Shown here: positions 34,633 to 47,300 of the stretch, one piece after another
Layout of the letters: every line of letters starts with the position of its first letter
How positions within the stretch are numbered: the first letter of the stretch is position 1
Assembly (NCBI RefSeq): GCF_029633865.1
Contig: NC_079211.1
Location: 141,713,345-141,777,344, forward strand
Origin: Lampris incognitus
Taxonomy: Eukaryota > Chordata > Actinopteri > Lampriformes > Lampridae
Length of the DNA: 64,000 nt
Reading direction: 5' to 3'
Made by a program: the position numbers and the translations under genes
Notes under the pieces: model-generated
Databases searched by the model: none
What the model saw: the letters and a program-made list of their open reading frames with translations, nothing else
What the model was told of the DNA's origin: nothing

Positions 34633-37600
34633 ACACGCATGCGTGCGTGCGTGCACGTGGGTAGGTCTACGCAAATGACACACCAGTGAGACCTGCATTT
34701 TTCATTTATGACCAAACACAAATTGACTGGAGACAGCATGGGTACCCAATATAATACAGTGAGATGGCTGCCAAGGCAGTTTGGAGGCCATAATAAGTCT
34801 ACCATGCACCCTCGCTCTCAACAGCTCGAATTCCACAGCACAGTAATCACTTCTTACCTCTAGCTAAAACATAAAAAACGTGTTATTTTCCTTTTCAGGA
34901 ATAGCATATAAATATTTACATCCCCCAAGAGTAAATTTGATCTTAAACAACAGTATGTCTGCCAAAAGTTTTTTTTTGTGCTTTGTTTTGTGTTTTTAAT
35001 TTTTGTTTTTTTGTTTTTTCTGACAGGTCACAGTGGGTCATTTTTACATTTTTCTTTTTTTAACTTTTTTTGGTCTTATAAAAACTTCCTTTTGCACTGC
35101 TTAAAGAGGCAGGAGGCCATGAAGCATCTTGAAGGGGGAAAAAAAGTCAGGTCGAAAAAGTGGGGGTGGGCATGGGTGGGTGTTGGGGAGAAGGAAAGAG
35201 AGAAAGAGAGAGGGAGAGAAAAAGGGCCTAAATTAAACACATTTGTTTCTGCTCTCACATACCACAAGTCTTATGAAAACAGAGGGCTGATTGTGTTCAC
35301 TCTGCAAGAGCCCCCCCCCACCCCACCCCATCCCTCCCTCCAGAACACCACCCAGCTACACACCCCCACCCCCTGTCCCGAACAGCAGCCCCTCCCCCCC
35401 TACACACACACAGACACACACACAGCTGCCTGCAGATGCCTCCTGTGTTTGCTCTGAGAGGCAGGCACAAATCTCCAGACCCGGACTGTGGGCCCTGCCT
35501 CATCTCAGTTTTACAGCCTGACATCCCTATCACCCCACTGCTAACCCCACTCAGTCCTCTCTGCGTCTCCCCCACTCCCCCTCTATCCTGCCCTGAAAAG
35601 AAAATCTTACTTAAATATTCACATGTTGCAGGAATAGCCTTGCACGTTCATTCCTGTTGCTCTTTCTCGCCCCTAAATGCATCTGGATTCAACATTTATA
35701 AGACGTGAGAAAGCAGAGTTTGATGGGGGGGGGGTTTGAACAGCACCCCCTTACACACTACACACGCACAAACACAAACACACAATTAGTCAGGGAAGTA
35801 CTTTATGCTTTTCTCAATGATGTTCAAGGTTTTGTTTTGTGAGACCAGCAACCCCCCTTCACACACAGTCAGGGAGGCACTTTTTGTTTTACTCTGATGT
35901 TCAAGGTTTTGTAAAAGTCAAATGCTGAAAGCCAATCCACTGTATTTACTCATCCTTGTGATTAGTTTGTGTCACAGGATCCTTTGGAATTGACGATGAT
36001 CAAAGTTAAACTTAGCAGAGGTGCTTCGGTACAGAAGACAAAGGAGAACCAGTTATCAGGTCTTTTCGCAGTCTGTACTGACAGTGGATTAGACAGACCT
36101 GGAGGAGAGTAGAAACATTGCCTGAAACATTTGTGAAAGTCATTGGCTGTAATCTAGGGGCTTCAGTTTCATCATGCTGCGCATATGGTATTGTATGCTA
36201 AATCATGACTGAGTGAGCTGTGATTGGCCATAAATCCAGCTCACATTTACGATCAACGGCTTCCTCCATATTCAAAACGATTTATTTATGACCCAACTTA
36301 CTCCAAATTTTTAATGATTTTCAAAGCCAAAAAAAAGAAGCTTTTATCAAGGGCACAAAGCAAGATGAAGCTGGGTCATAAGGTCCCCCTACCTCTTCAA
36401 GGTTCATCAAGCCCCTTGTGCTTATGACCATCGAGCAAAGAGCAGGACAATGGAGTGGAAAATGTGCAAGGAATCTTACTAAGAACACTTTAACCCTGTA
36501 TTCTCCTCCAATATTGAATAAAAACTACAAAAAAAAATACTTGGCAGTTTGTGGATAAAGGGTGACGTGAAATAATTTATGATGTTAAATGTGATCGGGA
36601 TTTCTTTCAGACAAATCACATCAATGAGCTACCAAAAATACACTAGATTAGTGGAACTGCTCTAATGACATTATTTGCAACAATGTCAACCCAAGGCAGG
36701 CAATTGTAATAAAAATGTATTCATCTGCTGCTAATGCAATCTTTACAACAGTTAACAATAGTTATAATGAGAAAGGCAAGGTGATTATGGTAGGGGGCTG
36801 CTGCAAATATCAGATTCCAAGGGACAGAGTTAAGGAGAGGCCCCTACCAATTACACAGTATTCAGGAATGCAGAGCCTGAACCACAGTAACAGGGAGCTG
36901 AAGACAAATGTCTATTCCATTTTGGAAGTTTACCCATGGCTTATACTAAAGAAAAGTTTATGTACAGTATAAAATAGTGAAGTTTATCTTGCACTTATAG
37001 TTGTCCCCGTGAAGCCAAATCTGTGCTCCAATGCAGCAAGCTTTTATAGTCATAAAACGCACACTTCTGTAAACAATTAGTGATGACCCAAGGACCATAA
37101 GCTGTGTCAGGGAGAGCGAAAGAGAGAAAGACAGAGAGGGGGGGGGGTGAAAGAAAGAGGGATATGAACAGGGAAAGAGAGAAATCTTATGAAGCAAAGA
37201 GGGGCAAGAGTCTGGAGAAAGGGAGAGGGGAGCTTGTGCACAATTACAGCAGGGATTTATGGCCTGAGAAACAATTTATAAATCACAGCGCCTGAGCTAA
37301 TGTGCTCCAGATTGTTCTCCATGCAGCTGCAATTTTGGTCTGCGTGAAATGGCATAATAAACCTGGCTAGAAGACATGTTTGGGTGGTAGTAGGGCGGAC
37401 AGAAATTGAGATTGTGGGTAGAGACAGGGGAGAGTAAGGTTCTAGGCGGGCTTGCAAAATTCTTAGGTGATCTGGACAAAGACACAGAACATTTTTAGGG
37501 CCCAGTGCAAAGTTTTACTCGAGGTGTAACAAAGACTTGTTGATCAGATAGACCTGTGAAAATGTCTTTGTGCCAATCTCCTATGACTTAATATAACTCG

Positions 37601-40600
37601 ACCGAATTAAGGTAACTTGTGAGTCGCTGAAAAAGCAAACAACTAAACCATTCTCCCAAGTTTTTCGAGAAATTTCAGAGGCACTCCTTAAGTCTCAAGC
37701 AGCCTGGCCAGTCTTATTTTGTCAAACAAACTAAGAGAGATGCCCTTATATCACATAACTGACACAGCTAAAGTTGAAATGAATTTTAGATAGGTGTTTA
37801 TAGCAAATGTTGCAAATTGATCCCTTTATTGTCGCTACAGGCTAGTGTTGAAGAAGGGATCGGATATGCTGAGGGAAGCCTGGGCTTTTGTGACCACTCA
37901 GCCAACTGGCCCTGAACCTTGACCTCTAACCCTTCACCCTGGGGGGCAAACAAAGCTCTGAGTGACATCTGAAACTAGACACTCTATGGGGAGAGAGTGT
38001 CTGGGCAGGACTCAAATGAGCCATTAACTCTGCAGAAAAGATTTATGGCTTTTTTATTCTGCTCTGCAAATCTCTAACTGAATTGTCACACACACATATA
38101 TGTCAAAATCATCAAGAAACTTTACCAATTTGAGATCTGGGACATAATTTATAGTTATCTACTTGCCAATATCTCCATCTTGAACTAACAAAAGCAACGT
38201 TTCAAAATGATCAACTATGCCATGGAGGCTTCAGTAGAGCTGCACACAGTCTGGGAGTGCATCACAATAACTCCTGATAAACACAGGCAACATGGAACAG
38301 ATCTTCAGTATGCTTTACGAGACTATTGTTTATTCACAACCTCTTAAGTATTCCATACCATGGATAAAGTAAAATGGTCTGGCAGTAGAATATTGTAAAC
38401 AAAAACAGAGAAAAAAGTTAATGGTAAATGTGCTGTGGTGAATGTGATCCTTCGCTGCCAGAATGTTGAAAGCCACTGTAGTATTTAAATCAGGCAAGGA
38501 GAGAGGAAGACTAGGCCAAGCATTCTGTAGCTCAGCTGTGAGGCTCTAAGCCGTTGCCCTAGGGTCTTTGTCCTGCCTTTCAGGGCAAGTCTGCGGTAGT
38601 CAAAGACCCTATTCATGACTGGCGCTCCCCCTGCCAACACACCCATACAACCCCAGTCAAGTCAGCCGAGAGCTATAGAGCCTTCCCATTTCACACGAGA
38701 ATCAGACCTGCCCCTAAAGCCTGCTTCAGGGATTTCCAATAGCCGGCCCCTCCAACCCATGTACAAATCAAACAAAAGGACTCCTTGGCCTGCTCTATGT
38801 CATATAGGCTTGATTAGATCTTTTTTCTAATGTAGCTATTCTGAATTTGAAGCAAATAAGTCAGTCACATTTGTAGGGATTTGGTATCCAGCCATGTAAA
38901 TGGATGAGGGATTATGCCAGTGGAGGTGTGGGGCTGCCATCCAACCCTCATACATCCATCTTTCTATCCAAGAAAAGTTCCACCTTATACCGGTACATAA
39001 CGGGAATTTCATAACAACACAATGCTGAAGATGTTGCTGTTACTACCTACCACTGGTACTGCATCGATACTGCAGAAGAATACTTTGGTATATTTTTATC
39101 TGGTACAAATCGGAACCTAATTATATGTGGTAACAATATCCAAACATTTGACACCAAAGAACTGGAAAACATCAAATTAAGACCAATCCAGTAAGTCAAA
39201 TTAAATCTTTAAAAAATGTTTTAATGATAGTAATTATCTGAGGCAGGCAAAAGGAGAAACCCTCCATCTCTCATATTCATGCCTGAGAAGCACTGTTGCT
39301 TGACTCATAACCACAAACTGTTATTCACAGCTAATAATGTGAATTAGTTCATGATCATAAACTGAAAAAATAAAATTAGGAAAATGTGATATTCTGTGGA
39401 GATTTAATTTTCTTCGGTTTTCCTCTATTTCCTCTGGCTGTCTGGATGTTCATCTTTGAATGCTACAAATTGTATATGACTTGTGCCTTTATTTTGGCTT
39501 TAATTAAGTTTGATGCAGAACAGCGACTTCTTAACAAGCACAACTTCTTTATTAAGGTAACTGGAGTTAGCATTGAATACCTGAAGGCAAAGTAGTTATC
39601 AAAAAAAAAAAAGATACCATATAAGAGGATTTTCATTGGGAATGGAAGGAGTGGTGGTGGGGCTCTTCCCATCCTCCCAATGGCAAAACAAAAAACAAAA
39701 AAACAAAACAAATTGTCCCCCTTAAGAAATATTTATTTGAGCAATTTTAAGTTTTACTCCCTGTGTCTTTACACTGTTCTTTCTCCTCTGCCTTGCAGGT
39801 TCCAACTTAGTTGGTTTGAAAAAGCATAGGTGTCTCTCTGACCCTGTCTCACCTGCCACTGACATCCACAGAGATACTGAACACAAGGCAGCATCACAAT
39901 GAAGCTCCCATAATAACCATAGGACCAACAACATCCCAACCAATAACCATAATAACCACAACTGCCATTGAGGACACTGAGGTCATGTGGTCAGTGCTTT
40001 TTGTGTGTCAAGCAAATGTGGTGACCCGAGACTACTTGTGATACCAGATCATCGTGACTTTCAACCAAGTCAGTTCAATGTTATTTTATTAAAGATTTTG
40101 GTTGCCCCTTTATGTAATGGAGACGCATCGTTCCAACAAAATTCCTGCTTCATACCCAGGCCTTCCCAACCCAGTATTCCATAATTTCCCCCTAAAGTAA
40201 GATTACACACAGACATATATATACTATGTAAACACAATCACATGGTAAGACGTGATGTGCTTCTAAGTACTCATGAAACAAGGAATTTAACTTCCCTTTA
40301 GGACTTTTTCCCGTTCTAGACCTGCTATATATACTGCAACTGACCAGCTTGTTGTGTTATTGAGGTACAAAGTGGCATGTCAGCTTTCAGCATAGGGCTT
40401 GGATGGGGCACAGTGCTCTCTGAATACCAAAATGGTGATGAATTATTTAGTTTAGAAAAAAACTGATATAACTAGTAATACTAAATGCCTAATGTCTGAT
40501 GCTGGTCCCACATGAATGCAGGTGGTACCATGCTGATTTGACATCAGAAGCTCTAATTTACACCACTATTGCACTGCAAGAGAAGAAGCCAAGCAGATTT

Positions 40601-41270
40601 ATAACTTCACCAAGAACAGCAGCTGTTCTGCTCACTGTCAACTAACCTCATTCTGGACTGATACTCATCCACTTCTTTATTTAGTCTACTAGCACCTCAC
40701 TAACGCTACATACATCTATGACATGACCTTTAACAAAACACATGCGCAGTGAGTTTTCCCTTCCATATTCACCACAACACTCAAAAGAAAGCATTTTCAT
40801 GCCCTGTGTGTGAACTTAAAGTGAAAGCAGATGACTATCTCGGTACCAGTGATGCTACATGTGCACGATCTGATAGCCCCTGACTGCTCGCTGATTTGGC
40901 AGTAACTGTAAGGAACGGTCAAACATTCTAGTCTATATAGCGAAGTAGCCCAGCACTGTGGGAGACAGAATCCCTCAGATAAGTAAGTGCCTCAAAGTCT
41001 GGAAGCCAGCCCACCTCAGGATAACAGGCAAAGAAAAAGCAGGACCCGTATCTCCCCCAGTTTATTCTCCCACCACTACATCTCATCAACAATCTTTCCT
41101 CTTCCCTGCTCTCTGCCTCTCCTGCTGCCTGCACTGCTTAAACTGAAAACAGCTGTTTGGAATACCAGACTGATGAAACCCTATTAGAGGGGGTTTTTTT
41201 TCTTCCTGCTACACAATCACGTTTTAGTAACACACAGCAAAAGTTGTGTGTGTGTGTATGTATATATATA

Positions 41271-41312
<42 letters not shown>

Positions 41313-44300
41313 CATACACATTATATATACACACACACACACATATATATGGTGCACCGTAATAGCATGCACAGGCCCCTGAGCCCCTAACACCAATCAG
41401 CCAGAAGTCTGATTACCCCTGAGTGAGATTGATTAGTCTAATTCTATGAAAAAAAAACTAAAATCGCAACCTCCATCGCATACCAGGACTTATGACTACT
41501 ACCACGGAGCACAAACTTTTGCCAAACCAGTACTCAGATGATACATGATACATCTTTGCCATCGGTTGAGCTGATCCAGTCTTCACCACAACATATCTTT
41601 AGAAAGCAATTCATACTTCTGACACATTTCAAGAAGAAGTGGGGTAGAAAGTATGTAATTCACCCCCAGGTACATTCAGAGTGTGGTCATAGCCAGCCAA
41701 ATCCCCCCCCCCCCCCGAGTCAGAACACAAGTGTGACCGAATTTTAACAGGGAAAAGCAATGTACCAAACTCTGCAGTAGCCCCGGCCAAATATAACGAA
41801 TGAGAAAAACACATAAATTGATAAAAACACATTTGCACATATTCATCTTGGCACATCAAAGGGATTCATTGATGTCACTGAGCGTAGGGAGTCTGCGGCT
41901 GGAGAGGGGAGAAGATGGTTATCCTTTCCTCAAAGGGTACTGAGATGCTCCTGATGGGCCCTGCTCTTGAGAAGCCAGTGAGTGCTATAAACAGAATTTC
42001 TAATGTCAGGCGGGCGGGTGGGTGGGTAGGTAGTGAACTAGCAGGCTAGAAGTAGCAAGAGGAATTGAAGCCAGCTCATGCTTTCCGCAGGGACCAAAGA
42101 GGGAGGGATACAGGGTAGGACTGACACCATTTCACACATTTCTACACAAGTGCAGTTAGGCAGTGAACAAGAGCATCCCCGGTTCGAGGATGAGATGCAT
42201 GAGCCTACACTGTGTTCCTGTTAGACACGGGAGAGAGATAGTATAGGAAGCTGCTAAAAGTCTAAGCAGGTCTTAGATTTTCAGATTGTGATAAGCTGTG
42301 ACCTCCAGCTGTAAACCATCCTGGCACGTCAGGTCTATTGCAAGCGTTTTAAAAGTGAAGTCATGTAAAGCAAAATATGTTATCTTCATATTTTTCTTCA
42401 AATGTCATAATGGCATTATGGTTACTGTAACAATAGCACTGTTGTCAATTAATTTTTAATTCCTTGTTTTGATTTATATTACCATGATGAGAAACTGGTG
42501 CTGACCCAAGTTTTATTTCCATATTATAGTTATTGTTCAGTCAAATATTTATGTAAACACACACACACACACACTTTATATAAATATGAATATACACACA
42601 TACACACGCACAAGTTGTTTTGGTAATGCAGTGTAGTTAAAAGTCTGTCCTAACATCCACCTTCAGTTAATTCAACATTTAAAACAAACTTTTGCGTGAT
42701 CTTATTTACTTTCCTTAAGTCTCACTTTCCTTAACAATAAATTCATTTTCAAAAGCAAACCATGCGGGGCAAGATTTAGCCTGCCCTAGTGTTGCAGGGA
42801 CCGTTAGAAATTTTTTGTAATCGAGTAGTGCCACTAAACTGATGTGGATGTGTTTGCCTTTGAAGAAAAAAAAAATCTTTTTAAAAACTATAAACCAAGT
42901 CAAAAATGTTAGCTCTGTTGACACAGTCCTTGGTTGAAAAAATATTTGCCAGCTAACATTCAGATTACTTTCAGCAGCAGCATACAACACTGAGGGTTGT
43001 CAGAATGTGAGACCTGTACACTGTTTCCTCTGTTGCAGACTATCCACAGACCCTCACCTGAAATCCACTCCCCCCTCAGACACTCAGATTTACTTACACA
43101 CACAAGTGCATGCACACACGTGCACACACATATTCCCTAGCATCCACGGATGCCCCAGCATGCACACACACTCAAACACACACGCACGCACGCACGCACA
43201 CACACGCGCACACCTTCACACTGAGGTGAGTTGAAAAGCCAAGTGAGCAACGTGATGAAAAGATACCTTCACACAAACATTGTTTGCTTATGCAGGCAGA
43301 GGCCCTTTTTATTCAACAGGACAATGTCCCTGTTGACATTTCTTTGTCTGCACATTTTTTTAAGTACCAAAAGCACCAGAAAGAATGAAGAAAGGAACCA
43401 GAGAGGCATGCAATTGTAGTCGCCAACATGTTTAGACCTGTACAAGCTCTCAGTCCACAGCTCAGCCTCTGACAATTTTCTATTCAACGATCATGCGCAG
43501 GATTTTGGTAGCCTCAGTGAGTATTTGATGAAGATATATTTGAGTGACTAACCTCCCTCTCACTTACTTGCCACCTCTCACACACAAGAGGCATTTCACT
43601 CTTTACTGATGATGATGTACCAGTGGAGTTATCTAGACTGCTGATTAAGCTGATTGAGGTGGTGTCAAGCAGCACTCGTTCACCAATCAAACCCCGCACT
43701 TTTCACAGGGCCTAAAAAACAATGAGTTCAATTTGTCAGCCCAAGCAAGAGAAAAGAAGAAAAAAAAAGAAAAAATTGCTGGCCCTCCACCCTCCACCAG
43801 GAAAAAGTCTGGTTGGAACATCTTTCCACACATTAAACCCCCTCCTTAACTCCCTATGGATTACAAGGGAATGTCATCTCAGAGCAGGCTTTAAATCAGT
43901 TATGCTTGCCCCTCAGGGGAACTTTGTGCTGATCCCATGTAGTCTGTCTTTCATTGCTCATGATAGGGTTTCCACATCCACATTTAAAAAGTTTGGCCTA
44001 AAATCAGTCGGTGTGAAGTACATCACATGGTGAGGTCACAACATTTACACAAAGTAGAGAGCAAAAAAAAAGAAAGAAAAAAGTGATGTATATGATTCTG
44101 GGGAAAGCAATCTATTCAAAACTATTCTCTTTATAATTATTATATGCGAATAAAATGAGATCAGTGAAGAAGTGTGTTTTAAATACTAGTTTAAAACAAA
44201 AAAAATGGGAGGGTGGGGAAATAAATAAATAAATACATTAGCCTATGAGACCAGAAGGGGGAGTTGTAAACAGATTAAAGAGAAAAAATAAAAAGTACTT

Positions 44301-47300
44301 CCCTCACACACAAACACATATGTGCACATTGGGCAGATTATTTTAGCCTACACTCAGTTGTAAATCACTTAGATCACCCACGAAGCTACAAACGTGTGGC
44401 AACTCTAGAACAATAAGTCAATGTTAAGGAAATTGCTTTTATTTCTAGGATCATCGAGCCTCCAGCAACATCAATAACCACTCTGTATGGAGAAGAGCTG
44501 TGAATCGCAGCAGGGCGGCCTAGTGTCAACTAACCGGAGGCACTAGTTTTGATCCCATGTGCAGCCATGCTTCTCATTCGTCTCAATATATCCCTTTGCA
44601 TGATACCTAACCCATGTCTGTCGCAACAGGAGGCCAAAGCAGAGAAGACAAGGGATCATCAACCCCTCCAGAGATTAATAAAGGATATTAAATTGAAACT
44701 AGAGGGATAACATAAATGCATTTCCCCAGTTGCTGTATAGGTAGCTTTCACCCAGCTAACCCATTAGGATATCCAGCAGGTATGTGGAACAAGTATACAC
44801 TGCATCAACAGAGCTAATTAGTTAAGCCGATCGAGTCAGTGTTGGTGCCGGCTGGGAGTAAATATTCAACATTTGAGATCTCACTGTACTGAAACTCAAT
44901 CCAAGATTGCTTCAGATACGACCATAACAAATCCTAAGATGGATGTCTTATCTACTGAATTCACACCAGAGGATAATTGAGCAGATTTTGGGTCCGATTC
45001 GCCCCTCCCGACAATCGCAGGGGCGTTCCCGATTCGAGGCTGATCCGAACCAATTATCTGCCCAAATGATCATGTAGCGTGAGGGGTTTACAGACATAAT
45101 CTTAATGTTACCGACTAGATCAGAACCTCCCTGACTTCGAATCCTAAATATCAAACATGTTTTGATATTTACGACTTGAAATCCTGTAGTGTGACAGGAA
45201 CAGCTATGGAATATTGAGCAGAGACCCGCAATAGCCAATGAAACTGACAGAAAAAAAGAGCTGTATAGTGTCTCAATTGATAATTTGAGGAGAAAGGTAC
45301 CATAAACTGCTTTAATTAGTGAGGGTAATTGAAATGTATAGATATAAAAATGAACTGCAGCCAATGTCGCTGTCCTCTTATGATGGGAGAAGGCCAATTA
45401 AGAGATGCAGTTTGATCACGCGAGTTTCTGTGAGATCCCAAGTCCCTGGCATTGCCACTCTGAAATCTTTTAGTATAAACGCCAAGTGTGTGGTCATTCA
45501 TCTTGACTGAATTGTCTGGTGTGTGCGCTCTTACAATTAAAATATTGAAAATCAGTTAATGTCATTATGTCTGTGGTCTCCCACATTTTTAAAAGTTAAG
45601 ATGTGAAAATCCTCTAGTGTTCACCAGACGTAAGACACAAGAGTACTTCTGTGCATTCAGACACCTTGTTTTGTATGGAATTAACAAAGGACCGTGTTCT
45701 TACTTTCTATTATTGTGTTGATAGACATCATCAAATGTCTTTGACCTCATACTGTCCTCCCACTGCAATGGGAAGGATTTAACCTGCAAATGCCAATGTC
45801 TTCTCAATCAATTGTTAGTTCACCTTTAGCACAGAAAACGTCCTTTTCCATTTTTAAAGTTTGGTTCTAAAACATAAACAAAAACACAATGGAGTCAAAG
45901 CTTTTTCTTCCAGTCAGCTGAATGACGCACAAAGACAAAACAAAGTGGGGAAGAGATAAAGGGGTTTCTGACATTTTAAGTTGATATGCTTCAGTCCATT
46001 ACTCTCTTTCCTGAATCATGCAAGTAGCATTTACCACAGCTTATGCAACAGTCTTTCAAGGAATCAATTCCAGAGAAACAGCAAATGAGGCAACACATAT
46101 CTAAAATTGTGTTTATACCACACTCCAATGTATGCCTTACATTAGCTATTCAACAAAAATCCGGTGGTGGAAAAAAATGACTTTAGAGAAGTGCTAAAGT
46201 GGTATGCAGCACCTAGTGTGAGGAGAAAAGCCATTTAGTTAATGAGCCCTGATGAAGACCTCCAATGAAGCCATCAAGCCTGTTCAGAATAACAATGGTC
46301 AACTAACGCCTTTCTAATTGAATGGAAGGTATGGACGAGGCAAGGGGAGTGGGCTTGGAACAGCGAAAAGGAGACAGAAAAAAGTGGGAGGGATGGGGGG
46401 GGGTCAATCAAAGCCCTGCCTGGCCCTAACTAACCCACTTGTTTCTGTCTGTGTGTGGGGGGGGGGTTGTCAGGAGATCTGGGCATGGCCATACTCTAAA
46501 CAACCTAGCTGTCCAGTAAGATTATTTTAAAGTTTGTTTGCGTTGTTCTTAAAATGCATTCCAAACCATTTCTGTCCAGTAATGTTAGCATAGCAGCTCT
46601 GCATTTCCAATATCCGACCCTCCCCTTTGGAGACTGTATGTAACCTATTATTTTCAAGTTTTTTTTCCCTCTTCACGTGTTGCGTTACCGTGTTGGGAAT
46701 AGGACTATGAAATCTGTGTGTCGGGGCATTTCTTAATCCGTCGTGCATTCCAACCCAAACCTTGAACCCCCCCAACCCCCCCTCCCTCCCCTTCCAAAAT
46801 TTGAATTCGTGGGCAGAGAACATCGAGCTCGAGCGCATGTCACAATATCATGAATCGTCTCATCTGAACTTTGGGCATCATGGACAAGTGATCAAAATAG
46901 GTGGAAAAGCTTTAAAGGCGACACGAACACGACAACGTCTGAACGGTAAAGCAACATAAAACTCTGACCAATGCTACACGCGAGTGGAGTTGTGTGCGGC
47001 CCCCACGCCTCATGTCACAGGCGAGCCTCAGCTGCCGCAGCCGACGCAAGTGCGTTGGAACGATACGCGCCGTGTGCCTGCAGAGCGAGAGCTCATTGGC
47101 GGCGTACGCAGCAGGACTTTCAGTTTCGCCACGATATAAATCCGCCGCGTTTCATGCGCTGAATAAACCGACCCGGGGGGAGGGGGGGGGGCAGAAACGC
47201 GAACGCTTTATCTAGACGTTAAGAGGCGCTTCCGTTACAAGTGATCCAGAAATGGAGAGAGAGAGAAAAAAGGGAAAACGACCTTAGCCGGAGAGGGCTG

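Noticed and set aside
44945-45260. Possible MITE-like block with CGCCCCT...AGGGGCG pairing
   Set aside because: I could not define terminal inverted repeats, target duplications or a second copy, so it is not listed as an element.
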